Of a stretch of 64,000 nucleotides of DNA, positions 55,690 through 64,000 are shown one piece after another. The position numbers and the translations under genes were made by a program. The notes below the pieces were generated by a model. That model saw only the letters and a list, made by a program, of their open reading frames with translations, ran no database searches and had not been told where the DNA came from. Origin of the DNA: Adenophora triphylla var. japonica. Lineage: Eukaryota; Streptophyta; Magnoliopsida; Asterales; Campanulaceae. The stretch lies in NCBI GenBank assembly GCA_022495995.1, contig JAFEMH010000163.1, positions 1-64,000 of the forward strand, given 5' to 3'. How positions within the stretch are numbered: the first letter of the stretch is position 1; every line of letters begins with the position of its first letter.

Positions 55690-56640
55690 CGGATCTCGCC
55701 CAAACTAATGTCGCAAAATAATTTCGGCCATCAGTGTAAGCCCGAACACCCAATCCCCAGTGGACAAGTGACAAACGACAATCATTGTAAGCCCGTACAA
55801 CAAATCATCTCCCCGACAATCATTGTAAGCCTTAATTTTTCCCCAGCGGACAAAAGTCAAACGACAATCATTGTAAGCCCGTGCAGAGAATACATATCCC
55901 CAGCGGACAAAAGACAAATGGCAGTTACACATAAGCCCGTACAACAAACATCAAATCCTGGCCGTCATCGTATGTCCGGCACCCAAGGTACAAACGCCTT
56001 CTAAAGCCTCAATTAAGGCACATACGCCTTCATCCCAAGGCACAAACGCCTTCATCTCAGGGCATAAACGCCTTCATCTCAAGGTATAAATGCCTTCCAA
56101 AGCCTCAATTAAGGCACAAACGCCTTCATTCCTAGGCAAAAATGCCTTCATCTCAAGGCACAAATGCCTTCATCTCAAGGCACGAACGCCTTCCAAAAAG
56201 TCTCACTTAAGGCACGATCGTCTTCCTCTCAGAGGCACCACCACATTCTCACAATCTCAGCCAGAGGTGCCACCACGTCCTCACAATCTCAGCCAGAGGC
56301 GCCACCATGTCCTCACAATCTAAGCTAGAGGCACCACCACGTCCTCATAATATCATCCAAAGTCACCACCACTTCCTCACAATCTCAGCTCGAGGCACCT
56401 CCACGTCCTCACTATCTCAGCCCGAGGTGCCACCACATCTTTACTATCTCAGCCAGAGGCACCATCACATCCTCATTATCTCAGCCAGAGGCGCCACCAC
56501 GTCCTCAGTCCGAGACACCTCCGAATTGCTCACACTTAGGTTTAGACTCCTTCAAACAATCACACTTGGGTTTAGACGCCTTCAAACAGTCACACATAGG
56601 TCGAGATGCCTCAGAATAGTCTCAACTCAGGATTAACGCC
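55690..56640. repeat. Minisatellite blocks in the Tat remnant
   Basis: Three successive blocks: ACAATCATTGTAAGCCCGT units (55725-55940), AAGGCACAAACGCCTTC units of about 22-33 bp (55985-56225), and CCACCACGTCCTCACAATCT units of about 36 bp (56235-56510). A short TTTAGACGCCTTCAAACAGT block follows (56540-56610). The AAGGC...GCCTT parts are inverted repeats. Confidence 0.85.
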
Positions 56641-56689
56641 TACAAATAGTTCCCCATCGGTCGAGACCCCTTCAAATCCCCCTCACACA

Positions 56690-56950
56690 CGAACTATGAT
56701 CATGCTTGATTCCTACTCGGGATACGTAGGAATCCTACCAAAGGGTCCGGCCATCCGACCCAAGCGGTCACCTCACACATGAACTACGATCAGGCTTGAT
56801 TCCCACTCGGGATACGTAGGAATCCTACCAAAGGGTCCAGCCATCCGACTCAAGCGGTCACCTCACACACGAACTACGATCAGGCTTGATTCCTACTCGG
56901 GATACGTAGGAATCCTACCAAAGGGTCCAGCCATCCGACCAACACGGTCA
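56690..56950. repeat. Triplicated Tat 3' motif with hairpin
   Basis: Three direct units of about 92-93 bp, each with ACGAACTAYGATCAGGCTTG, the hairpin GATTCCTAC-TCGGGATAC-GTAGGAATC (nine-base arms; one base changed in the middle unit) and AAAGGGTCCAGCCATCCGAC. Single copies of the same motif stand at 33540 and 53140 at the matching place before LTR-A and LTR-B. Confidence 0.88.
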
Positions 56951-57247
56951 TCTTCTCTCTCTCGACAAGCGATCCAAATCGGGACTCTTATCTTTATCGA
57001 TGATCGCACTTCCTTCATAAGTGACGTCGTCGAGGGGCTTCTGTAAGTACCCCAATTCGAACCGCTCTCCGTCCGAGCATACGGAAAACACCGGGGATTC
57101 ACGCATTCATGATCCCAAAGACCCTTAACGTCCAAAAAGGTCCAAGCTGACCAGCCAAACCAAAGAAGGACCTTTCAGGGATAAAAGGGAATTCAAGGAA
57201 TTTGCAAGAAATAACAAAAAATAAAAAAACAAGTCATCTTGCATACA

Positions 57248-57401
57248 TGTCCGTACGGACACATGTACAAAGCATGATGTGTCCGTACGGACACTTATGT
57301 CAATACGCCAGAATCATTGCAAAATCTCCACAAAGTCCACAATATTCCCTGAAATCCAGGAAAACCAAATAATTGTAATTGCATACATGTCCGTACGGAC
57401 A
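57248..57401. repeat. Palindromic word cluster in LTR-C
   Basis: TGTCCGTACGGACA is a perfect 14-base palindrome at 57248-57261, 57280-57293 (extended to 16 bases, 57279-57294) and 57388-57401. All lie within 175 bases upstream of the TATA box. A GTCCGTACGGAC copy and a damaged partner recur at 55507-55518 and 55538-55554 with nearly the same spacing. Confidence 0.93.
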
Positions 57402-57422
57402 CTTTTGCAATTTTTTTAGTCC

Positions 57423-57430
57423 TATAAATA
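57423..57430 (+). promoter_or_regulatory. TATA box of LTR-C
   Basis: CCTATAAATAAAGG, 381 bases after the LTR start, in a context like the LTR-A and LTR-B promoters. Confidence 0.65.
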
Positions 57431-57589
57431 AAGGTCTCCCCCTCTCATATCACTGACACCTTCTCTTCTCCAAACCTCCCCACAGCCTTCAGGCACAATT
57501 CTAAGCCATTTTGACCGCTTTTGGTCCTTCCCGAGGCCTTCTGAGCCATCCCGAGGTGCTCTCGAGTGTAGCAATGCGTGAATTTTTAA

Positions 57590-57606
57590 CATCTTTTGAG
57601 TCGCCA
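57590..57606 (-). other. Primer-binding site of the minus-strand element
   Basis: On the minus strand TGGCGACTC followed by AAAAGATG lies just after LTR-D. This is the Tat-type PBS, and it leads into a few tens of bases of leader before the junction with LTR-C. Confidence 0.6.
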
Positions 57607-58263
57607 CTTATTATTTATTTAGGAAAAACAATAAGAAAAACCTTTTTTTGATTTAAAAGAGATTTGAGGGTTCGGGATTTAAGTTATGGAATTGGTAGGT
57701 CAAGGAGCATCCATTCCACCCGATCCGAAGATCGGTCTTGCCAATTGAGTATTATCAATCTTTTTAATTTAACAATAAAATAAAGGAACAAGAAAATCCT
57801 AATCAATTTCTTGATTAGGAATGTCGGATTATATGCTTCGAGATCGCCTTCATGGATTGAAGGGACTCTAGGCTAATCCTTTTGATGGGATTACACCACT
57901 CTAAAAGACAATAGAGAGAGAGATTAAGAAGAAGAGAGTAAAAGTATAGGAGTTTACCTAGTGTTTAGGGATATTTGATTTAGAACGTGGTTCTAAGATG
58001 TCTTCTCGGTCGAGAAGTGATTTGGGTAGAGTTTCGACTCAATATGAGAGTCAAATCTTGATGCGGACAGAGCTTCGCCTCGGTCCTTGATTCGGGCTTT
58101 GATGTTTGTTGATCAACAAGGTTGACAAACAAACTTTAGGTGATTTTAGGGTGATTTTAGGGTGATTTTGTAGGAATCTTTCAGGGAGAGAAACTAACAA
58201 AATGTGTGTGTTGTGTGTTTTCGATCGTGGATCGGGGACCTCTGAAATACTGAAAGCCATCAA

Positions 58264-58272
58264 GTATTTATA
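58264..58272 (-). promoter_or_regulatory. TATA box of LTR-D
   Basis: Minus-strand CCCCTATAAATACTTG, about 380 bases after the LTR start, very like the TATA context of LTR-A and LTR-B. Confidence 0.65.
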
Positions 58273-58433
58273 GGGGTTAAAGAGGTGGATGGATGACTTG
58301 GTCACCAAGATTAGGAGACTCAAGGAAGGTTCCATAACTCATATGTGATTGGAGAACCAGATTAGATGATGTTTATCAAGAAAAGAGGTTGAAATGGAGA
58401 AGGAGAGTGAATCTGCACATCCTGTCGAGGGGT

Positions 58434-58469
58434 TGTCTCGCGCGAGACACGTATGTCTCGTGCGAGACA
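58434..58469. repeat. Palindrome pair in LTR-D
   Basis: TGTCTCGCGCGAGACA (58434-58449) is a perfect 16-base palindrome. Four bases later TGTCTCG-TG-CGAGACA (58454-58469) repeats it with two unpaired central bases. The pair lies 160-200 bases upstream of the TATA box in the minus orientation. Confidence 0.93.
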
Positions 58470-58944
58470 ACTAGTCGGTTGACTATTTTGTCCTCTTCAG
58501 TTTATTCCGTTAGTCAGTTAAGTCCAAAACTAACTAAGTTAGTTAGAAACTTAACAAAACGTGATGAAACTGAGATGCTTTCATCAAAACATAAAAGAGA
58601 GACAAAGAGTAGTGTAATCATGAATTATTGGTTCAGAATGGGGTGTCTACAAGCCCCTTGGCGACAAGACTTATGGAAGAAGTCATGTCATCGATAGAAA
58701 AGACATCATTCTGAACATTGGGATGGTCGTGCCGCACGGCTGCCTATGTATCTCTAAGAGAGAATCAGACCAAACGTAGTTCGACTCCAAAACACCAAAA
58801 AGGCTATTTTAGGTATTTTGAAAAGAATTTTTGAAAAGCAAGGAGATTTTTTGAAAAGGTAAAATCATACTAAGGAATCAAAGACTTGACCCAATTCTGA
58901 AGATACCTGTTTGTTGATGAAGTTGTTGAAGTGCGCCACCCGAG

Positions 58945-59250
58945 GTTATTGACGTTGCCATTGTTGTTGCCGAGGTCACAGACTTTGTTGTCATTGCCGA
59001 AGTCACGGACTTTGAAGTTTGCTGCTGTCACAGACTTTGTTGACGTTGCCGAGGTCACTGACTTGAAGTTTGCTGCTGTCACAGACTTTGAAGTTGTTTC
59101 CGAGGTCACGGACTTGAAGTTTGCTGCCGTCACAGACTTTGAAGCTATTGCCGAGGTCACGGACTTGAAGTTTGCTACCGTCACAGACTTTGCTGATGTT
59201 GTCGAGGTCACAAACTTGAAGTTTGCTGCCGTCACAGACTTTGAAGTTGT
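58945..59250. repeat. 51-bp minisatellite
   Basis: About six units of 51 bp containing GAGGTCACGGACTTGAAGTT and TGCTGCCGTCACAGACTTTG. Because 51 is a multiple of three, several frames stay open on both strands; I do not regard these as genes. It lies in the 3' region of the minus-strand gag-only element. Confidence 0.88.
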
Positions 59251-61148
59251 CGGTTGAGGTGAAGGTTCTGTCGGCCCCTGTAATGCAAGGATATATGCAT
59301 GATGGTCTCGGATAGACCCGAATGATTCTTACCTTTCTGTACCTGTCAGCACATAAAGATTCCAAGTAGATTTTTTTCCAGATTTTAGTTGTTCAACTGG
59401 ACTTACGTGGTGGTGCTCACGTCTGTTCGTGTAAATGGTCGGTTGGTCATTTTGGTGGTGAATATATGTATGAGTATATGGTATATGGACATGTAGGGAC
59501 ATTTGTATGGATTTATATTAGAGATGGGTGATCTGTATGAGAGTGAACTTGTGTTTGACAAGTTGGGACCAAATCAGGTTTTGCAGAATCTGTTGCTAGT
59601 CAGCGAGGCTGCACTGTTTCTTCTTTGTTGTAGGATTTTGATGAGTAACCTTTTGTGAACACATCTAGGCTTGTTGCGAATCTTCATTCTTAATTCTCCC
59701 TTGAGTCGTGTCTCAAGGAGGCAAACGACTATAAATCTATCGACTGTCATAATGGCTTTATGTCCAAGGCCCTTTGATGTCTCAAGCCCCAAGATGCTTG
59801 AAAGTGGTAGATGACTTTGTGAACAGACTTGTGAGTCTGCTCTCTTGATTTGAAGATGATCGAAGAAGACTCTCCTTGTTGATTTGCCTGGAAGAAGATC
59901 GAATGATGTTCAATGAAGAAGGTTGAAGAATAGTCTCCCTTTGTCCTTTGATTTTTTTTTCTTAGTGACGCACCCTAGTTTTTGCCTAGACCACCCTTTC
60001 GGGTTTTCAATCTAGCGGGCATCTCTTTTGCGTCTTTTTTTTTCTTTTTTTTTGAAAGTAGTATGTAACTCGAAGAGAACTCAAAGGAGAGAATCTTATT
60101 GAGGAGAGAGAGATGAGATCTCAAGTTAGTTGAGGAGAGACGGACTCTATTCTTTGGAAGGTGATCCAAGCATTGACTCTTTGGAGAAGTGTATCCTCTA
60201 ATAATGCGAGTGAGAAGCAAAGAGGAAAGCTCCTAATGCAGATTTGATTATTTTGAAGAGTTGAAGTAGAGATTGACTGGGGGAGGAAAGGTTGGGAAGC
60301 CCCAGTTTTAATGCTTGGATTTCAAGAGTGTGTATGGGAGTGGCTAACAGGAAGACCCTAGACTCAACAAGAAATGCCATTTGGCTCAAATATCTAGAAA
60401 AGTTGTTCTACCTTTTAATGAACCGTGCATCATCTAGAAATTTCTAAATAAGTTTGAGGAGAAAGCCAATCATTAGTATAACTTAAGGGTAAACATTTTT
60501 CTTGATATTGAAAGTCTTCTTCACTTGATGTAGGAGGATATTGAGGAATCCTCTTTTGTTGGTATCACTTGACTCCTTTTCTTTGTGGGAGAGTCCTTCA
60601 TTCATTTGAGGTTTCACCTTTGTTGTGGGGGTGATGAAAGCTTGAGATTTTTTTTATTTTTTTTTGTACTCTCAAAGCTTTGAATTGAGTAGCCCCACTC
60701 TTCTTGGAATGAAGGTTGACAGCAGCACCTTTGGCTTTCTTCTTTTTTTGACCTTTGACTTTCAGTAGGGGTAAGGTTCAGCCCTTAAGCCTTCTAAGGA
60801 TAACTTTTTTTCTTAAACTCGCTTAGAAGCTTCTATTTTTTGCGATGATTTTTGGAATGGAGGGTCCATTATTTTGAATAAATTAGAATGATATTCGTGA
60901 GGTAGAACAACCTTAGGGAAAGTGTTTAGGAAAAATGACTTTGATTAATTGAGAAATCTAAGAACAGACTCGATAGTTTAGAGGACACAAACTAGAGGAG
61001 GTGAGGAGTTCTAGAAAGACAGAATGACTCTTCGAGTTCATACTTGGAAATTTAAAATCTAATCTACTTCTATCAAAGGTGAAAGGGAGAGGATAGTTGT
61101 AGCCTCAAAGTCGTAAGTGCAGCTTTTCTTCTCGGAGCTTCATCTTTT
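59251..61148 (-). other. 3' region of the gag-only element without a gene
   Basis: Non-coding sequence downstream of gag, with T-rich runs (59945-59960, 60035-60055, 60648-60665) and many GAAGA words. No polymerase, protease or antisense gene is recognisable. Confidence 0.5.
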
Positions 61149-62502
61149 TCATGGATTACGAGAGAGAGGATTGTTGATGACGTTGGGACGTTCTAGATCT
61201 CCATTGTCAAAGAGGTCTTGGATGATGTCCTTCAAGTGGTGGCAAGTGTTGGTGTCGTGGCCGGTGAAGTTGTGGTACTTGCAGAATAAGTGATGAGCAT
61301 GATTAGGACCCATATCCTTAGGAGGACCACCTTCCCTTGGTTTGATCTTTTCATTCTTGACAAGTACATTGAAGAGTTCTTCTTGAGTGATCCCTTCAAT
61401 TTTGTCATAGTGTCTCTTTTTCTTTTCAGGAGGAGGAACAACAGAATACTTGCTGGTGTTGGGGCGGTTGGATGCAATGGCATTGACTGAAGCATCCTTA
61501 CATGTGGTCGGTTTGTTGAAGCGGAAAGTTCTTTCCTTCTTTTTGCTTTTCAAGAAGTCGTCAATCCTAATTTCGGACTCATGGAGTTTATTGAAACTAG
61601 GAAAGTAATTATCGATGAGCTTCTCTTGAAATTCATCACGAAGACATTGAAGGAAGATGTGGATTTGCTCTTTGAGGGTAGGTCTTTCGACGATTTCAGT
61701 AAGTTTGAGTCTCCATCTTCTAGCAAATTCATCAAAGGACTCATTGGCATGTTGCTTGGTTTGTTCAAGATCCCTCCTAGTAGGGCGGTAAGTGGAGTTG
61801 TTTTCAAACTGCCTTTGGAAGACTAAACATGCAGACGACCAATCAAGCCTCGTAGTCATAGGAAGAGACATGTACCAATCCCTTACAGCACCCTCCAAAG
61901 TTTGAGGAAAGCATTGGGCCAAGATTGTGTTATCAATGCCCATTGGAAGCATGGCCCAAGTGTAGGTCTCAACATGAGCTCGAGGACAGGTAGTACCATT
62001 GAACTTGGCAATATTGGGTGTCTTGTACTTGCGAGGCAACTTGGTGATTGATTGTTGAAGAGCATCGGGATCAAATGGAAAGAATGACCCTTTTGAAGTG
62101 TCAAGGGTTCTCAAGGTAGTTCTTAGTAACATGGTCACCAAGTTTAGTAGTTTCACCACTGCCTTCTTTCTTGGTTTTAGCACCCTTGGAGGTATGCTCC
62201 TCATCATCGGAGGAGGATGAAGAGGAGAAAGAATCAGATTCTTCCTTTTTCTTGCTTGACTTCTTGGGTATCTTATTCTTTTTGGTGTAGGATTCCTCTT
62301 CATCGGAGGAGGATTCCACTTTCTGCTTTTGTTTTCTTCCTTTCTTGACTTTCATGTCGTTGAGCTCTTGCATGAGGGAGTCCATTTGGGCATTTTGCTC
62401 ATCAATTTGCTTACTTTGTTCATCCAACCTAAGCATGGCTTCGATGAGTTGGGCCTTGGCTTCGTTGAATTCGGCCTCGGTGGTAGGAGGAGAAGCAGAC
62501 AT
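61149..62502 (-). pseudogene. Tat-like gag, minus strand, one frameshift
   Basis: Start MSASPPTTEAEFNEAK at 62502. Residues about 10-52 form a probable coiled coil (LRLDEQSKQIDEQNAQMDSL), followed by a Lys/Ser/Glu-rich low-complexity segment with SSSDEEE and SSSSSDDEE. Near 62105 the frame shifts from NYLENP-stop to the frame reading LDTSKGSFFPFDPDALQQSI. The capsid domain follows: NIAKFNGTTCPRAHVETYTW, GAVRDWYMSLP, ESFDEFARRWRLKLTEIV. A Tat-type knuckle FCKYHNFTGHDTNTCHHLKD ends the protein before LERPNVINNPLSRNP. Apart from the single frameshift it is well preserved, so the element may have been mobilised recently with helper proteins. Confidence 0.85.
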
Positions 62503-62608
62503 CGTGTCGAGCTTTGGCGAAGAACCTAGACGTGTAGCAACCGTGTTAAACCATGATCGAGTCCCAACAAGTCGGCTGAGTTTATCTCTCTAAAATTCTC
62601 TCTATAAA

Positions 62609-64000
62609 ATGGCTCATTCTCAATCGGATTCAACTCACAATACCTCTGAGGAATCAAACAGTGATTCCAACATATCCAAGTTCGTGATAATGGTAAGTTA
62701 TTTCCATCTTACAACCATGATTTTTGCAATTTAAAATGGCCGTTTGTCTCTGTCCATAAAATGAGAAACCCAGTTGCTTCGAAATGCTATTTTTTTATGC
62801 TATCTGCTTAAAATTCTGCTCATCCATGTCCGATTCTCCATTATAAACTCATGCATGACATTTATTTCATGTTTAGTTGGTGTTTTGATTGTTCAAAAAG
62901 AAGAAATTTGAAAAACCTTGGTTACGAGTTTTCTGAGTTTAAAATTCAATTTCTGTGATTTATTTGAGTTAAATAAAGTATTTATTGTTGTTTTTAATGA
63001 AATTCCCACTCTTAAAAGCAAGAAAATATGATTTTTAACATGTTTTGTGAAAATCTGGAAATTTCGTTCTTCATGTTCTTCGTATGTTCATATGAATTTC
63101 TGGAAAATACTCTATATTTTGGTTTTTAATTCGGATTAATCTTGTTTAACCTTTTAGATCCAAAATTTTGCTTACAAATATTCTTCAAGTGTTTTTGCTC
63201 TAAGTCACAGTTGACCACATACATTACGGTCGACCGCATAAGCCTTGTTCTTTCTCACTTAAATACGGTTGACCGCACAAATAATTATACATATCACGGT
63301 CAACCGCATCTACATATATGTATCTATGTTCTCACATTTTTTTCTTCTATGCAGAATACTAGTCATTTTATACATGTTTGGGTCATTGACCGCAAAGACT
63401 TAGCTCTTGATGCTCTTGGTAGAGTAATGCTCAAAGTCTTTAAAAAGTCTGGAGTTCTTCCTTTCTTTGACATGAAGCAATCAATCCATTTTCCTGCCTT
63501 GGTGGATCAATTCTTCCACTATGCCAGAGAACATGTTGTAAAAGATGACAAAGGTAGAAGGATCAAGATCATAAGCACTCAAATTCATGGAATTCCATTG
63601 GACATAGACTATGAAGACATTGCTTTTGTCCTCAATATTCCTATCAGCAGAACTGATCCCATAGAACTAGATCAACAGGAATTGGATGATCTATCTGTAT
63701 CATTAATTGGCAGTAATGCAGTAACAACAACACCAATGAAATTTTTTGATGAGCTTATGTACCATATAAGCCATCTTGTTGGACACTCATTTTTCTACAA
63801 AACTGGTAATCAGGCCAACTTCAACAATGATCAGTGGAAGATTTCATCAGCTATATTTCTTGGCAAAAGACTACATTGGCCTAAGATTATTTTTCAACGT
63901 CTGATAGCTAGCATTCTGGAATATCAAAAGAATGAAGCTACTGGTCATAACAAATACAGAACCCATACCAGACTCATTTCCCTCATACTGGCTCAAACAG
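62609..64000 (+). CDS. Two-exon open frame running off the window, unrecognised
   Basis: Exon 1 62609-62692 (28 codons, MAHSQSDSTHNTSEESNSDS...), donor GTAAGT; intron 62693-63354 ending in TTTTTTCTTCTATGCAG; exon 2 from 63355 open without any stop to the window end (215 codons). The join is phase 0. Exon 2 reads HVWVIDRKDLALDALGRVML, IIGTQ-like IISTQIHGIPLDIDYEDIAF and FLGKRLHWPKIIFQRLIASI. I cannot name the family; the position among retroelements and the 'GIPLDIDYEDIAFVL' style suggest a retroelement-associated ORF of the PMD/gypsy-accessory kind, but this is inference. It is the only long undamaged frame in the window. The intron carries four palindromic CGGTYRACCG words. Confidence 0.55.
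63208..63306. repeat. Palindromic word cluster in the intron/leader
   Basis: CGGTCGACCG (perfect, 63227-63236), CGGTTGACCG (63266-63275) and its reverse complement CGGTCAACCG (63297-63306), preceded by a damaged CAGTTGACCAC (63208). Each is followed by CA. They lie in the intron of the open frame starting at 62609 or, alternatively, in an LTR/leader. Confidence 0.85.

Larger units (their letters stand above)
55161..57041 (+). mobile_element. Internal remnant of a further Tat element, mostly 3' region
   Basis: The first 95 bases (to 55255) match the internal start of copy 2. At 55256 the sequence changes to unrelated material that includes a GTCCGTACGGAC word (55507-55518), and from about 55680 to 57041 it is Tat 3'-region sequence (GTAAGCCCG repeats, other minisatellites, the GGGATACGTAGG motif in triplicate, purine tract GTCGAGGGGCTTC). 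No gag or pol remains. It therefore looks like a fusion of two elements with a large deletion. Confidence 0.65.
57042..57567 (+). repeat. LTR-C (Tat-type, different family), 3' truncated
   Basis: Begins TGTAAGTACCCC directly after a GTCGAGGGGCTTC purine tract, the same start as LTR-B, but the sequence then differs. U3 holds three GTCCGTACGGAC words, and a TATA box is at 57423. The end is lost: near 57567 the sequence changes to minus-strand PBS/leader sequence of the next element. Confidence 0.72.
57610..58651 (-). repeat. LTR-D, minus orientation
   Basis: On the minus strand it starts TGTAGACACCCC at 58651, directly after the purine tract CAAGGGGCT, and runs to about 57610-57640 before the PBS; the exact end is unclear because no CA stands next to the PBS. 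A TATA box (58272-58264) and a pair of palindromes (58434-58469) lie in it. About 75-95 bases outside its start is the Tat 3' motif (AGATACATAGGCAGCCG on the minus strand). Confidence 0.7.
58652..62502 (-). mobile_element. Gag-only Tat-like retroelement, minus strand
   Basis: From the gag start at 62502 down to the purine tract next to LTR-D. Only gag is recognisable; the 2.5 kb between gag and the LTR hold a 51-bp minisatellite, poly-T/poly-A stretches and no protease, RT or integrase. This is the layout of a non-autonomous gag-only element. The upstream leader, PBS and 5' LTR are not visible, since other sequence starts near 62560. Confidence 0.72.

Noticed and set aside
58870..59365. Three overlapping frames of 108-121 codons on both strands
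   Set aside because: All result from the 51-bp minisatellite.
62329..62593. Plus-strand frames opposite the minus-strand gag start
   Set aside because: Shadows of the Gag coiled-coil region.
1..64000. tRNA or rRNA genes
   Set aside because: I looked for cloverleaf-like A and B boxes and rRNA cores and found none. The tRNA-like words are the retrotransposon primer-binding sites.

Overview
This is a plant nuclear window, most likely from an angiosperm and probably a eudicot, made almost entirely of nested and tandem transposable elements. The grounds are a tRNA-iMet primer-binding site, Tekay/Del-type chromovirus and very large Tat/Ogre-type Ty3/gypsy elements, a plant-type Helitron, plant mobile-domain (PMD) genes and AT-rich spacers. 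I see no host housekeeping gene, no rRNA or tRNA gene, and nothing prokaryotic.

Layout. 1-6.4 kb is a decayed Helitron Rep/helicase gene on the + strand. 6.4-8.05 kb is AT-rich spacer. 8.05-9.9 kb is a minisatellite of 21 units, each built around an inverted repeat. 10,124-18,991 is a complete but dead chromovirus (two 2.0-2.3 kb LTRs, iMet PBS, gag, protease, RT, RNase H, integrase, chromodomain-like tail). 19.5-21.8 kb holds a probable minus-strand LTR fragment and a partial gypsy-associated gene of the Transposase_28 type.

21.8-57.0 kb is a head-to-tail array of Ogre/Tat elements: a 5'-truncated internal region (copy 1, 21.8-33.7 kb), LTR-A (33,703-36,374), a near-complete internal region (copy 2, 36.4-53.3 kb), LTR-B (53,296-55,160), then another PBS and a short internal remnant. 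It is followed at 57,042 by a different LTR (LTR-C). LTR-A to LTR-B makes one element of about 21.5 kb. Each copy carries sense gag, protease, an unknown conserved protein and (copy 2 only) a second protease, RT, double RNase H and integrase. Each also carries two antisense genes between the integrase end and the 3' LTR: a DUF7745-like gene and a four-exon PMD gene whose exon phases I could check. All coding regions carry stops, frameshifts or deletions.

57.6-62.5 kb is a minus-strand, gag-only Tat-like element with its LTR (LTR-D) at 57.6-58.65 kb, again followed by a PBS. 62.6 kb to the end is a + strand two-exon open frame that runs off the window.

The most striking non-genic signal is inverted-repeat words. 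At least five unrelated LTR or leader sequences each contain a short palindromic word of their own, repeated two to seven times, several of them in U3 upstream of a TATA box. The Ogre LTRs also carry a ladder of mini-hairpins whose loops stay constant while the stems change with compensating bases. A quasi-palindromic GGCC-NNNN-GGCC phrase is shared between the Ogre U3 and the upstream regions of both antisense genes. These patterns are directly visible; their function is inference.
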